Assembly: GCA_017432005.1 (NCBI GenBank)
Contig: JAFRKA010000005.1
Coordinates: 1 to 33,273 of the forward strand
Reading direction: 5' to 3'
Source: Erysipelotrichaceae bacterium
GTDB taxonomy: Bacteria; Bacillota_I; Bacilli_A; Erysipelotrichales; Erysipelotrichaceae
DNA length: 33,273 nt
A model generated the notes under the pieces. That model saw only the letters and a list, made by a program, of their open reading frames with translations, ran no database searches and was not told the origin of the DNA. The position numbers and the translations under genes are program-made. Below, one piece after another: positions 8,318-17,218 of this stretch (within the stretch, counting starts at the first letter, position 1; each line of letters begins with the position of its first letter).

Positions 8318-9582
8318 TGAAAAAGAGTGAAATCAGAGCCTGTTTGAAGGCTCAGCGCAATATCACGGCATATGAGCTGATCAGCACGAAGAAAGACAGC
8401 AGGGAACTGTTTTATGTACTCGATCATCTGGAGATCAACAGAGCCGTAAAAGTAAACAGCGATGTGATCAGAGTGTACGTAGCCGACGGAAAGACGACAG
8501 GCACTTCGACCGTTACCGTAACGGCAGCTGATGATTCAAAAACATTGGCCAGAAAGCTGAAGAATGCCGTAAAACAGGCCAAGGCAGCAAGAAACCGCTA
8601 TTATCCGCTGGCGGAGAAGACGGTGAATATCAGAAAACTGTCAAAGAAGAAGGCAGATCTCAATGAGGTAGCCATGAAAGTTGCGGAAGCAGTGCTCAAG
8701 GCTGACGTCTATGAGAACGGCTGGATCAATTCGACTGAGATCTTCGTCAGTGCTGTCCGCAAGGAATTTGTCAATTCCAACGGTACAGATCATATCACCG
8801 ACGGATTTAAGATCGAAGTTGAATGCATCCCGACCTGGTCAAGCGGCAAGGAAGAATTCGAACTGTATAAATTCTATGAATCTGACAGGCTTGACTGTGA
8901 TCAGATCACTAAAGAAATCAATGAGATCCTGAATCTGGCTAAAGCCAGATCTGAAGCAAAGACTCTGAAGCAGGTGAAACTGCCAAAGGATATCAAGGTC
9001 CTGGTCAAGAACGACATGCTGGAAACGATCATCGGCAATCTGGTCTATGATATCTCATACCGCAATGTCTATATGAAAGAGAATCATTACAATAAGGGTG
9101 ACAAGGTATCGGATAATCCGTTCACTGTGACCCTTAAGCCGTCAGTTTCCGGATGTGCTGCTTCAGCACTCTACGACGACAACGGTATCGTCCTTAAGGC
9201 GCGTCCAGTCATCAAAGACGGCATCGTGAAAGCCAATCACGGTGATCAGCGTTTCGGATATTATCTGGGTGAAAAGAAGATCAGCGGTAAACTGCCGGTC
9301 ACTGAACTCAAGGCGGAGGGCAGCACATACGAAAAAGAAAAGCATCTGATCATCGAAAACTTCTCAGCTCCACAGCTGGAAGAGAATTCCGGATATTGGG
9401 GTGGGGAAGTAAGACTGGCCAGATATTTTGACGGAAAGAAATATATCCCGTTGACCGGATTCTCGATCGCCGGGCAGATCTATGACGATCTGAAGAAGGT
9501 TGAATTCTCGAAAGAGCAGACATTGATGAGCAGCTATAAGGGTCCTAAGTACATGATCTTTAAGGGGATCAAGATCAGCTGA
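8317..9582 (+). CDS. pmbA: TldE/PmbA-type partner of TldD
   Basis: Second subunit of the TldD/E protease. It shares the overall fold (FYVLDHLEINRAVKVNSDVIRVYVADG at the N-terminus; VTLKPSVSG, GYYLGE, LIIENFSAPQLEENSG later) but has no HExxxH motif, as expected for the non-metal-binding partner. Length 421 residues. Its ATG shares one base with the tldD stop codon, so the two subunits are coupled in translation and presumably made in equal amounts. It is the last gene of the rex run. No terminator with a T-tract is evident after it. Confidence 0.88.
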   Translation: MKKSEIRACLKAQRNITAYELISTKKDSRELFYVLDHLEINRAVKVNSDVIRVYVADGKTTGTSTVTVTAADDSKTLARKLKNAVKQAKAARNRYYPLAEKTVNIRKLSKKKADLNEVAMKVAEAVLKADVYENGWINSTEIFVSAVRKEFVNSNGTDHITDGFKIEVECIPTWSSGKEEFELYKFYESDRLDCDQITKEINEILNLAKARSEAKTLKQVKLPKDIKVLVKNDMLETIIGNLVYDISYRNVYMKENHYNKGDKVSDNPFTVTLKPSVSGCAASALYDDNGIVLKARPVIKDGIVKANHGDQRFGYYLGEKKISGKLPVTELKAEGSTYEKEKHLIIENFSAPQLEENSGYWGGEVRLARYFDGKKYIPLTGFSIAGQIYDDLKKVEFSKEQTLMSSYKGPKYMIFKGIKIS

Positions 9583-9585
9583 CAC

Positions 9586-9613
9586 AAAAAACACTGAAAA
9601 AATACTGAAAAAA
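9586..9613 (+). repeat. three helically phased A6 tracts
   Basis: Runs of six As at 9586-9591, 9597-9602 and 9608-9613, exactly 11 bases apart. The last two belong to a tandem ACTGAAAAAA repeat (9593-9602, 9604-9613). Phased A-tracts bend DNA. They end about 70 bases upstream of the oppA -35 box. Confidence 0.7.
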
Positions 9614-9681
9614 CTGCATTGAAAGATTTTCATTACCAATGATGAAAGTGAAAGAATTGTGAATTTTTCGTGAATTCTTTA

Positions 9682-9710
9682 TTGAAACACATCATTCGCT
9701 CGTGTAAAAT
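9682..9710 (+). promoter_or_regulatory. promoter of oppABCDF
   Basis: TTGAAA (9682-9687), 17-base spacer, TAAAAT (9705-9710): a good sigma-A-type promoter. It gives a leader of about 35-40 bases before oppA. Just upstream, GTGAATT occurs twice 11 bases apart (9659-9665 and 9670-9676), a possible operator of unknown regulator. Confidence 0.75.
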
Positions 9711-9753
9711 TTATATATGCGGTTTTTTATCGCAAAAAGAAAGGAAGAAAAAA

Positions 9754-11751
9754 ATGAAAAAATTATTAGCATTATTGATGGCTTTATTAGTGCTGGTTGG
9801 CTGTGCCGGTGGTAATGGTAATGGTAATGGTGACGCTAGTGAGTATAAAGATACTTTCAACTACGTTTACACTGCTGATTTATCAACATTCGACTACATC
9901 TACAACAACAGATCCACTAATGGTGACATCTATAACAATGGCGTAGAAGGTCTGTTAACTCAGGACAAATACGGCAACCTGGCTCCAGGTATGGCTGAAT
10001 CTTGGGAACAGAATGATGACGCTACTGAATGGACTTTCCATCTTCGTAAAGGCGCTAATTGGGTAACCAACAATGGCGAAGTTTACGACGAAGTAAAGGC
10101 TCAGGATTTCGTAACTGGTTTAAGACATGCTGCTGAATTCGAGTCATTAACATTATGGTTAGTCGGTGATGTAATCGTTGGCTTAAACGATTATGTTGCA
10201 GGTACTGTAGGTTGGGATCAGGTTGGTATCGAAACACCTGATGATTACACAGTTGTTTACAAGATGACTGCTCCGACTCCTTACTTCCCATCAATGACTA
10301 CTTATTCTATCTTATTCCCGGTCAACGCTGAATTCTTAGAGTCTAAAGGCGATGGCTGTAAGTTAGGTGCACCTAATGCAGAAGCTTGTACTTTCGGTGC
10401 TCTGGCTGCAGATGGTATCCTTTATAACTCTGCATATGTGATTTCTAACTATACTTCAAAATCAGTTATCGAATTCACAAAGAATGAAAACTACTGGGAT
10501 GCAGCAAACGTATTCATTAACAACGTCAAGCTGACTTATACTGCCGAAAACGACGACCCGGACTATCTGTACAAGATGTTCAAGAACGGCGAAGTCGATG
10601 CTACTGGTGTAAGAGTTGCTAACCCTGAAATCAAGGCTGACGCAGAAGCTAACTATGGCGATTACATGTACATCTCTGATACAGGCACAACCTGCTACTG
10701 GGCTGCATTAAACGTTAATAGAAGATCTTATTCTTCATTCTCTGATCCTTCAAAGGCTGTTTCTGTCAAGACAGAAGAACAGAAAGCTGATACAAGAACT
10801 GCTTTACTGAACCTCAACTTCCGTAAAGCTGTCATGTCTGCATTCTCTTCTCATGCTTATGAAGCAGTTACTTTAGGTGAAGAACTGGCTGATGGGCCGA
10901 TCAGAAACACGATCGTTGCTCCGACTTTCTGCAAGATCGACGGTGCAAACTACATCGACGTCTTAACTGAAAAGTTACATACATATGAAGGTTATGAAGA
11001 TGTCAATCTGGCAGATGGCCAGGATGCATGGTACAACCCTGAAAAGGCTGCTGCTTACTTAGCTGCTGCTAAGGAAGAACTAGGCGATTCAGTTACTTGG
11101 CCGATCCACCTGGATACTCTGGCTGTTGAAACATCTGAACAGTGGGTCAACAGAAACCTGGCTGAAAAAGCAGCTATCGAAGATGCATTAGGTGCTGAAA
11201 ATGTCGTTATCGATATCAACCTGGTCGATGTTGATACATACTATGACTGCTGGTACTATGCTGATGAGGGTTATCAGACAAACTGCGACTTACTGTTCTA
11301 CGGTGGTTGGGGACCTGACTACGAAGATCCTCGTACTTATCTGAACATTTTCTTACCGGATAACGGTGATATGCTCCAGAACTTAGGTATCGATAAGGTC
11401 GCTATTTCTGATGAAGAAAACGAAAAGATCAAGGAATTAGTTGGCTTAAGCCAGTTTGATGCAATGTGCAAAGAAGCTGATGCTATCGTTGACGATAATG
11501 ATGCTCGTTTCACTAAGTATGCTGAAGCTGAAGCTTACTTCCTGACTCAGGCTCTTGTAAGACCTGTCAGCACTTCTGGTGCAGGTGTCAACATTTCCAA
11601 GATCGTTCCTTACACTGCCTGCTACGGTAACTATGGATGGGCTTCATATAACAACGTTCCTATCTTCAAGGGTATGAAGGTTTACAACGAGAAGATCCAG
11701 ACAGCTGCTGAACACGCAAGTGCTAAAGAAGCTTGGATGAAGGGTGAATAA
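9754..11751 (+). CDS. oppA: OppA-like oligopeptide-binding lipoprotein
   Basis: Extracellular solute-binding protein of the peptide ABC transporter. Start ATG 9754 is chosen because it follows AAAGGAAG and begins a lipoprotein signal MKKLLALLMALLVLVGCAGG with lipobox LVGC (Cys17); a Gly/Asn linker follows. Family 5 binding-protein features follow: LAPGMAESWE, EWTFHLRKGANW, the central FRKAVMSAF region, and a late DLLFYGGWGPDYEDPRTYLN. Length 665 residues, within the range of longer Gram-positive OppA proteins. Codon choice differs from neighbours (many TTA, GCT, GGT), as in strongly expressed genes. A hairpin terminator follows it, so it is expected at excess over the membrane components. Substrate range cannot be told from sequence. 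Confidence 0.92.
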   Translation: MKKLLALLMALLVLVGCAGGNGNGNGDASEYKDTFNYVYTADLSTFDYIYNNRSTNGDIYNNGVEGLLTQDKYGNLAPGMAESWEQNDDATEWTFHLRKGANWVTNNGEVYDEVKAQDFVTGLRHAAEFESLTLWLVGDVIVGLNDYVAGTVGWDQVGIETPDDYTVVYKMTAPTPYFPSMTTYSILFPVNAEFLESKGDGCKLGAPNAEACTFGALAADGILYNSAYVISNYTSKSVIEFTKNENYWDAANVFINNVKLTYTAENDDPDYLYKMFKNGEVDATGVRVANPEIKADAEANYGDYMYISDTGTTCYWAALNVNRRSYSSFSDPSKAVSVKTEEQKADTRTALLNLNFRKAVMSAFSSHAYEAVTLGEELADGPIRNTIVAPTFCKIDGANYIDVLTEKLHTYEGYEDVNLADGQDAWYNPEKAAAYLAAAKEELGDSVTWPIHLDTLAVETSEQWVNRNLAEKAAIEDALGAENVVIDINLVDVDTYYDCWYYADEGYQTNCDLLFYGGWGPDYEDPRTYLNIFLPDNGDMLQNLGIDKVAISDEENEKIKELVGLSQFDAMCKEADAIVDDNDARFTKYAEAEAYFLTQALVRPVSTSGAGVNISKIVPYTACYGNYGWASYNNVPIFKGMKVYNEKIQTAAEHASAKEAWMKGE

Positions 11752-11780
11752 TTCTTCGAAGAAGTTATAAGAAACCAATA

Positions 11781-11813
11781 GGAGAGTAGTCCTATCTACT
11801 CTCCTTATTTTTT
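11781..11813 (+). terminator. attenuating terminator between oppA and oppB
   Basis: GGAGAGTAG (11781-11789) and CTACTCTCC (11796-11804) form a perfect 9-bp stem, followed by TTATTTTTT. It is placed after the binding-protein gene and before oppB, the usual way of making more binding protein than permease. Confidence 0.85.
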
Positions 11814-11828
11814 CGAAAGGAGGTATAA

Positions 11829-13328
11829 ATGGAAAGAGGATATTATTTAAAACGAATTATAAGATCCATCATTTCTATATTGCTTGTAATTTCAATCGTT
11901 TTTGTATTGGTATACTCACTTGTGCCACGAGAGAGAATATTCAACAGTGACGATACAATTGTCAAATTAGGTGGTAAACCTGATGAGAAACTTCAGTATC
12001 AGATGCGCACTTGGCAGAGGTTAGGATACATCGATTACGAGAATATGTCTTCATATTGCTCATCATTATATGAGACTGATACTGATGAGATTGCTGCGTG
12101 CAATCTCAGCGGTTCAAAAGAGGAAAAGGATTTTATTGAATTATACGAATCTTTAGGTTATGACATTACGTACCTCCCACTTTCAAAATCACCGATCGCT
12201 TCCAAAGACAGACCGATCGCCAAGAGGATCGTTGAATGGTTTGCTCATCTAATTCATATTGACTCGGTAAACTATGTCGATAAAGAGATGTTCCCTGATC
12301 TTGAAAGAAAGATCTATTTAGGCAAGACGCCTACCGGTGGTTTAGCCATCAAGTGTTCAGGATGTGAACACAAATATCTGGCTTATACAGATACTTCTTT
12401 CCCGTTCATTCATCAAAACTGGGTATCTCTGTATCTTGGTCAGTCTTATCCGACATTCGATTCGTTGCAGGTCTTAAACGTCATTTCTGATTCACAGGGT
12501 CAGGAAAAGCGTACTGATACCGTTTTTGAAGACGGTCACGTTGAGACCAGCTCATACAAGATGACTTCCTGCAAATGGAAAAACAGCCTGGACAAACTGG
12601 ACAAGAACAAATTCCAGGATAACTATGCTGACTGTTTCGCTATGAAGAAGGATCCTTCAATGATGGGCATTTCCTTTATCATGGGCATCATAGCTCTGGT
12701 GCTGGCTTATGGCATAGGCCTTCCTGTCGGCCTGCTGATGGCAAGATCGAAGAACGGACTGGCTGATAAGCTGGGCATGCTTTATATCATTTTCATCATA
12801 TCCGTGCCTTCGCTTGCATATATTTATTTCTTTAAATTCCTTGGATCGACATTCTTCCATTTGCCGACCGCTTTCCCGACTTACGGTGTAAGTGATATCC
12901 GTTCATGGATCTTACCGTGTATTTCGCTCGCACTTCCTTCCATCGCATCGCTGATGCTGTGGACGAGAAGATATATGGTCGACCAGATGAATTCCGACTA
13001 TGTCAAATTTGCTAAAGCCAAGGGTCTTAATCAGTCGGAGATCTACAGAAAGCATATCTTCCGTAATGCGATCATTCCGATCGCCCAGGGTATCCCGTCA
13101 TCGCTGGCTGGATGTATCACCGGTGCGATCATCACCGAATCTGTTTATTCAGTCGGCGGTATGGGCAAGATGCTTCCTGATGCGATCAACTCATATAACA
13201 ATGCCATGATCATTGCTTTGGCATTCCTTTATACAACGATCTCGATTATCGGTGTCTTCCTCGGCGATGTCATCATCACCTGGATCGACCCGCGTATTTC
13301 ATTGGCTAATAAAGAGGAGGGCAGATAG
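11829..13328 (+). CDS. oppB: OppB-like oligopeptide ABC permease with large external insert
   Basis: Membrane subunit of the peptide importer. One membrane helix at about 9-31 is followed by a roughly 240-residue hydrophilic region (about 32-275) and then five more helices from about 277. The BPD-transport EAA loop is DYVKFAKAKGLNQSEIYRKH at about 391-410. Ordinary OppB proteins are about 310 residues with a short first external loop; the extra length here (499) lies between helices 1 and 2, outside the cell by topology. The insert holds two CxxC-like cysteine spots (SGC/CEH around 12356-12369) and a C at about 12573. Preceded by AAAGGAGG (11816-11823). Confidence 0.9.
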   Translation: MERGYYLKRIIRSIISILLVISIVFVLVYSLVPRERIFNSDDTIVKLGGKPDEKLQYQMRTWQRLGYIDYENMSSYCSSLYETDTDEIAACNLSGSKEEKDFIELYESLGYDITYLPLSKSPIASKDRPIAKRIVEWFAHLIHIDSVNYVDKEMFPDLERKIYLGKTPTGGLAIKCSGCEHKYLAYTDTSFPFIHQNWVSLYLGQSYPTFDSLQVLNVISDSQGQEKRTDTVFEDGHVETSSYKMTSCKWKNSLDKLDKNKFQDNYADCFAMKKDPSMMGISFIMGIIALVLAYGIGLPVGLLMARSKNGLADKLGMLYIIFIISVPSLAYIYFFKFLGSTFFHLPTAFPTYGVSDIRSWILPCISLALPSIASLMLWTRRYMVDQMNSDYVKFAKAKGLNQSEIYRKHIFRNAIIPIAQGIPSSLAGCITGAIITESVYSVGGMGKMLPDAINSYNNAMIIALAFLYTTISIIGVFLGDVIITWIDPRISLANKEEGR

Positions 13329-13330
13329 AG

Positions 13331-14254
13331 ATGAGCGAAAAGAACGATCTATTCACTTTTGCGGAATTCGATGAAACTAAATCTGAACATATCGCCGCTC
13401 CCCGTTATTCATACTGGAAATCCGTCTGGCGTACTTTTGTAAGCAATAAGTTTATAGTTGCCGTATGCATCATGATGCTCATCGTTGTAGCATTTGCGAT
13501 GATCCAGCCGCTTTTCTCTCACTATGATCCGTTGTTTGCACCTAACATCAATGATCCGACTTCCAAGTTCCAGAGTCCTTCAGCCGAACATATTTTCGGT
13601 ACAGACAACATCGGCCGTGACCTGTTTGATGCAGTATGGGCAGGTGCCAAGAACTCACTGATCATCGGCTTCGGCTGTACGATCATCAATATGATCCTTG
13701 GTGTCGTTATCGGTGCGATCTGGGGCTTCTCCAAGAAGATGGATGTCTGGATGATCGAAGTATATAACGTCATTTCCAACGTTCCGTTCCTGTTACTGGC
13801 CATGATCCTTTCATATGTTTTGGGTTCAGGATTCAAATCTCTTATCTTCATCATGTGTGTGACAAACTGGATCTATGTAGCTTACTTTATCAGAACGCAG
13901 GTCATGATCATCCGTGACCGTGAGTATAACCTCGCCAGCAAGTGTCTTGGTACTCCGACCTGGACGATCATCACCAAGAACATCCTGCCGTATCTGATCT
14001 CGGTCATCATGACTTATGTATCACGTGAGATCCCGACAAACATCTCCTACGAGGTCTTCCTGTCTTACCTGGGCCTTGGTCTTGGCCAGCAGAATGCTTC
14101 GTTAGGACGTATGATTTCGTCTTATACATCATATATGAATGCTTATCCGCATCTTTTCTGGATCCCGGTATCATTACTGGCTATCATAAGTATTTCACTG
14201 TATCTGGTCGGTCAGGCATTGGCTGATGCATCTGACCCGAGGACGCACAGGTAG
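13331..14254 (+). CDS. oppC: OppC-like oligopeptide ABC permease
   Basis: Second membrane subunit of the importer. Helix 1 at about 38-60 follows a cytoplasmic tail (SYWKSVWRTFVSNK). The OppC/DppC signature IFGTDNIGRDLF follows it, then helices and the EAA loop (EYNLASKCLGTPTWTIITKN). It ends ALADASDPRTHR, close to the typical end of the family. Length 307 is usual. It begins two bases after oppB with GGAGGG in the end of oppB as its ribosome binding site. Confidence 0.94.
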   Translation: MSEKNDLFTFAEFDETKSEHIAAPRYSYWKSVWRTFVSNKFIVAVCIMMLIVVAFAMIQPLFSHYDPLFAPNINDPTSKFQSPSAEHIFGTDNIGRDLFDAVWAGAKNSLIIGFGCTIINMILGVVIGAIWGFSKKMDVWMIEVYNVISNVPFLLLAMILSYVLGSGFKSLIFIMCVTNWIYVAYFIRTQVMIIRDREYNLASKCLGTPTWTIITKNILPYLISVIMTYVSREIPTNISYEVFLSYLGLGLGQQNASLGRMISSYTSYMNAYPHLFWIPVSLLAIISISLYLVGQALADASDPRTHR

Positions 14255-14265
14255 GAGGTAAAGTT

Positions 14266-15339
14266 ATGGAAGAAAAAAAGATAATTTTATCTGCCAAAGA
14301 TATAGTTGTTAAGTTCAGAGTCAGAGATAACTATCTGACAGCCATCAGAAATGTATCACTCGATCTTTATGACGGTGAGACTTTTGCGATCGTTGGTGAA
14401 TCAGGTTCCGGAAAGTCTGTATTCACGAAGACTTTCACAGGTATGCTGGAATCAAACGGACAGATCGCCAACGGTTCCGTAATGTATGACGGCAAGGATC
14501 TGACTCAGCTCAAGACTGATAAAGACTGGGAAGGCATCAGAGGCGCCAAGATCGCTACGATCTTCCAGGATCCGATGACTTCACTCAACCCGATCAGAAC
14601 GATCGGTTCACAGATCACTGAAGTAATCATCAAGCATCAGCACGTTTCTGCTGATGAAGCCAAAAAACAGGCCGTAGATATCATGAACAGAGTCGGTATC
14701 ATCGATGCTGAAAAGCGTTTTGATGAGTATCCGTTCCAGTATTCCGGCGGCATGAGACAGCGAATCGTCATTGCGATCGCGCTTTCCTGCCATCCGGAGA
14801 TCCTGATCTGTGATGAACCGACGACAGCACTGGATGTCACGATCCAGGCTCAGATCATTGACCTGATAAAGGACCTGCAGAAAGAACTCAAGTTCACGAC
14901 CGTCTATATCACTCATGACCTTGGCGTCGTTGCCAATGTCGCTGACAGAGTAGGTGTTATGTATGGCGGTCAGATCGTTGAGATTGGTACTGTTGAAGAG
15001 ATATTCTACGAACCGGCTCATCCGTATACCTGGGCTCTGCTTTCATCACTGCCGCAATTAGGCGTCAAGGGACAGGAACTCAGCTATATCACCGGTACGC
15101 CACCATCACTCTACAATGTCATCAAGGGCGATGCTTTTGCACCGCGTAACAAATATGCGTTGAAGATCGATTTCGAAGAGGAACCGCCTTTCTTCAAGAT
15201 CAGTGATACTCATTATGCAAAGACCTGGCTGTTGGATCCGCGTGCGCCGAAAGTCGAGAAACCGGAAGCAATCAGGAATCTGCACGAAAAGATCTCCAGT
15301 ATGACCAGCAAAGGAGGTGCATACTATGTCGAACAATAA
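14266..15339 (+). CDS. oppD: OppD-like peptide transporter ATPase
   Basis: ABC ATPase driving peptide import. Walker A GESGSGKS at residues 44-51, Q-loop in [10 protein letters not shown], signature YSGGMRQR, Walker [14 protein letters not shown]-loop THD. The C-terminal oligopeptide-transporter extension ([15 protein letters not shown] and GTPPSLYN) is present. Unlike many OppD proteins, I see no run of closely spaced cysteines of the iron-sulfur type in this C-terminal part, which instead has [15 protein letters not shown]. Length 357. AGGAGG at 14253-14258 precedes the start. Confidence 0.94.
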   Translation: MEEKKIILSAKDIVVKFRVRDNYLTAIRNVSLDLYDGETFAIVGESGSGKSVFTKTFTGMLESNGQIANGSVMYDGKDLTQLKTDKDWEGIRGAKIATIFQDPMTSLNPIRTIGSQITEVIIKHQHVSADEAKKQAVDIMNRVGIIDAEKRFDEYPFQYSGGMRQRIVIAIALSCHPEILICDEPTTALDVTIQAQIIDLIKDLQKELKFTTVYITHDLGVVANVADRVGVMYGGQIVEIGTVEEIFYEPAHPYTWALLSSLPQLGVKGQELSYITGTPPSLYNVIKGDAFAPRNKYALKIDFEEEPPFFKISDTHYAKTWLLDPRAPKVEKPEAIRNLHEKISSMTSKGGAYYVEQ

Positions 15340-16294
15340 AGAAGTACTATTATCTGTTAAGGGCATAGATGTCACTTTTGACAATGGTGGCAGAAAACGT
15401 TTCCGTGCGGTCAAGGATGTCAGCTTTGATATCTATCGCGGAGAAACATTCTCACTTGTAGGTGAATCCGGTTCTGGCAAGACCACGATCGGACGTGCCA
15501 TCATGAGGATCAACGAGCTTTCCAAAGGTGAGATCATTTTCAAAGGTAAGAAGATCTCAGGCAAGATCTCCAAGGAAGATGACCGAGAAGTCATCAGATC
15601 AATTCAGATGATCTTCCAGGATCCGGCTGCTTCGCTCAATGAAAGAGCGAATATCGAATACTGTGTATCTGAGGGATTGTACAATTTCCATCTCTATAAA
15701 GATGAAGAAGAAAGGATCGCCAAGGTCGACAGAGCACTTGAAGATGTCGGTCTGCTTCCTGAACACAAATCCCGTTATCCGCATGAATTCTCCGGCGGAC
15801 AGAGACAGCGTGTCGGTATCGCCAGAGCGATGATCATGGAACCGGAACTCATCGTTGCCGATGAGCCGATATCAGCGCTTGATGTTTCGATCCGTGCTCA
15901 GGTCCTGAATCTTATGAATAAACTCAAAGATGAAAAGGGACTGACTTATCTGTTTATTGCGCACGACCTTTCTGTCGTCAGATTCATTTCTGACAGGATC
16001 GCTGTCATCCACCTCGGACGTATCGTAGAGATCGCTGAGACTGAAGAACTCTTCAGACATCCGCTGCATCCTTATACGATCTCACTGCTTTCGGCTGTAC
16101 CGATGCCGGATCCACAGATCGAAAAACCGAAGAAACACGTCGTTTATGATGAATCCAAACATGATCACTCCGGAGAAAAACCGATCTTACAGGAGATAAG
16201 ACCTGGTCATTATGTATTCGCAAATGACAGAGAGATGAAGGAATATGAGGCTAAACTTCAGGAAATGGAGAAAACCGAATCTTCAACAAAATAA
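15326..16294 (+). CDS. oppF: OppF-like peptide transporter ATPase
   Basis: Partner ATPase of OppD. Walker [10 protein letters not shown] at residues 46-54, [12 protein letters not shown], signature [14 protein letters not shown], Walker [14 protein letters not shown]-loop AHD, then [15 protein letters not shown] 15326 is chosen over an upstream GTG because AGGAGG (15312-15317) is spaced 8 bases before it. The gene overlaps the end of oppD by 14 bases. Length 322. Its last 12 bases overlap the end of the convergent DUF3899-like gene, and its terminator lies inside that gene. Confidence 0.94.
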   Translation: MSNNKEVLLSVKGIDVTFDNGGRKRFRAVKDVSFDIYRGETFSLVGESGSGKTTIGRAIMRINELSKGEIIFKGKKISGKISKEDDREVIRSIQMIFQDPAASLNERANIEYCVSEGLYNFHLYKDEEERIAKVDRALEDVGLLPEHKSRYPHEFSGGQRQRVGIARAMIMEPELIVADEPISALDVSIRAQVLNLMNKLKDEKGLTYLFIAHDLSVVRFISDRIAVIHLGRIVEIAETEELFRHPLHPYTISLLSAVPMPDPQIEKPKKHVVYDESKHDHSGEKPILQEIRPGHYVFANDREMKEYEAKLQEMEKTESSTK

Positions 16295-16633
16295 TGAGCT
16301 GATATAAGAAGTTATTATCAATACAACTGCACAAAGGAGAGGATAGTTGAAACTGTCCTTTCTTTTTTCATTCTGTTTATCTTTATATGTATCAAAATCT
16401 TCCTGATTCTTTCCGAAAGCTCTGCTGGCTATATAGCCGGTTATGTCGAAATCACCGGCCATGAACAGGAATACTGCGACTGCAACGAGGGCCAGGAACA
16501 GTCCTATGATCAGACAGGCATCGGAAAAAGCCCGCAGACTGTTATCGTTGCTGACATAGCGCAGGATCGGATACATGAAACAGACCAGCAGATTGATAAG
16601 AAAGTTTTTGAGTCGGAAATTGCTTATTTTCAT
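16283..16633 (-). CDS. small membrane protein, DUF3899-like
   Basis: Function unknown. From ATG at 16633 it is 116 residues with three hydrophobic segments: [18 protein letters not shown] near the start, [20 protein letters not shown] in the middle, and [18 protein letters not shown] at the end. The [11 protein letters not shown] and AGDFDITGY segments resemble the DUF3899 family as I remember it. An in-frame ATG 16 codons upstream is possible but would add a hydrophilic tail. No good Shine-Dalgarno is seen. It converges on oppF, overlapping it by 12 bases, and its last third contains the opp terminator on the opposite strand. Confidence 0.65.
   Translation of the reverse strand: MKISNFRLKNFLINLLVCFMYPILRYVSNDNSLRAFSDACLIIGLFLALVAVAVFLFMAGDFDITGYIASRAFGKNQEDFDTYKDKQNEKRKDSFNYPLLCAVVLIITSYISSLFC
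16341..16368 (+). terminator. terminator of the opp operon
   Basis: GGATAGT (16341-16347), loop TGAA, ACTGTCC (16352-16358) with one G-T pair, followed by TTTCTTTTTT. It ends oppABCDF and lies inside the coding part of the gene on the other strand. Confidence 0.8.
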
Positions 16634-16727
16634 GTTATTATCTTGACATAATTTCACATGTTTTGCACATTCTATTTGCATATTTCGCTGCTAACATGAG
16701 AATATTGAAAAGAAAGTGAGGTAACAA

Positions 16728-17129
16728 ATGAGAACGATTATTTATTACTTTATCAGTATCATCACAAAGCTTCATGCGAAGTTTTTATCGATAAATGACA
16801 ATCACGGACTGGATCTGAGCGATAAACAGCTGCACTTCCTGGTGATTGGTCTTTTCGGTTTTGCGATGCTGGTCGTGATCCAGCCTGTCTTCAGATGGCT
16901 GATCAAACATCACATGCAGCTGCTGATCACTTTTCTCTATGCTTTTACGATCGTCGTCGTTATTTCCTTTGCGATCGAGATCGGTCAGGCATATACCGGA
17001 ACAGGGGATATGGATTTCTATGATATCGCCTCCGGAATACTGGGCTTCTTCGTAGCCTGCGCCGTATATCTTGTCCTGTATCTGATATACAGCGGTATGA
17101 AGGGTATGAAAAAGAAAAGCGAATACTGA
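16728..17129 (+). CDS. VanZ-like membrane protein
   Basis: A 133-residue protein with three likely membrane helices (about 35-58, 63-84 and 100-122). DKQLHFLVIGLFGF and the acidic FAIEIGQAYTGTGDMDFYDIASGILG segment, with an E and D pattern followed by a G-rich helix, are typical of VanZ-like proteins. VanZ-like proteins are linked to resistance to lipoglycopeptides or cell-wall stress in some bacteria, but the family is broad and the role here is unknown. AAGTGAGGT (16714-16722) serves as ribosome binding site. A TTGACA is found at 16643-16648 but with no good -10 box at the right distance. Confidence 0.75.
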   Translation: MRTIIYYFISIITKLHAKFLSINDNHGLDLSDKQLHFLVIGLFGFAMLVVIQPVFRWLIKHHMQLLITFLYAFTIVVVISFAIEIGQAYTGTGDMDFYDIASGILGFFVACAVYLVLYLIYSGMKGMKKKSEY

Positions 17130-17141
17130 GCAAGTTAACAG

Positions 17142-17165
17142 ATCCCGCAGATATGCGGGATTTTT
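17142..17165 (+). terminator. terminator after the VanZ-like gene
   Basis: ATCCCGCA (17142-17149), loop GATA, TGCGGGAT (17154-17161), followed by TTTT. Perfect 8-bp GC-rich stem. Confidence 0.85.
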
Positions 17166-17179
17166 CATGTTTTATCGTT

Positions 17180-17185
17180 TATAAT
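17180..17185 (+). promoter_or_regulatory. -10 box of the first pfp gene
   Basis: TATAAT about 33 bases before the start codon. The matching -35 position falls in the preceding terminator and has no clear TTGACA-like sequence, so only the -10 box is supported. Confidence 0.5.
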
Positions 17186-17218
17186 TAGAGACGGATAAAA
17201 CAGGAGGATTCAATCTAT

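Noticed and set aside
6935..9582. TldD/PmbA as part of a ribosomal peptide antibiotic cluster
   Set aside because: No precursor peptide, modification enzyme or dedicated exporter is nearby; the genes are in a housekeeping operon.
9622..9650. Hairpin TTTCAT...ATGAAA after pmbA as a terminator
   Set aside because: The stem is short and AT-rich, and no T-run follows.
9662..9676. AATTTTTCGTGAATT as a CodY box before oppA
   Set aside because: 11 of 15 positions match, but the central CWG core is missing; the direct GTGAATT repeat is a simpler description.
14608..15021. Long open frame on the minus strand within oppD
   Set aside because: It is a by-product of the codon pattern of oppD, has no ribosome binding site and no recognisable domain. 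Similar antisense frames in asnS, ileS, pfp and the RlmI-like gene were dropped for the same reason.
16643..16676. TTGACA as promoter of the VanZ-like gene
   Set aside because: No acceptable -10 box at 16-18 bases; the -35 alone is not enough.
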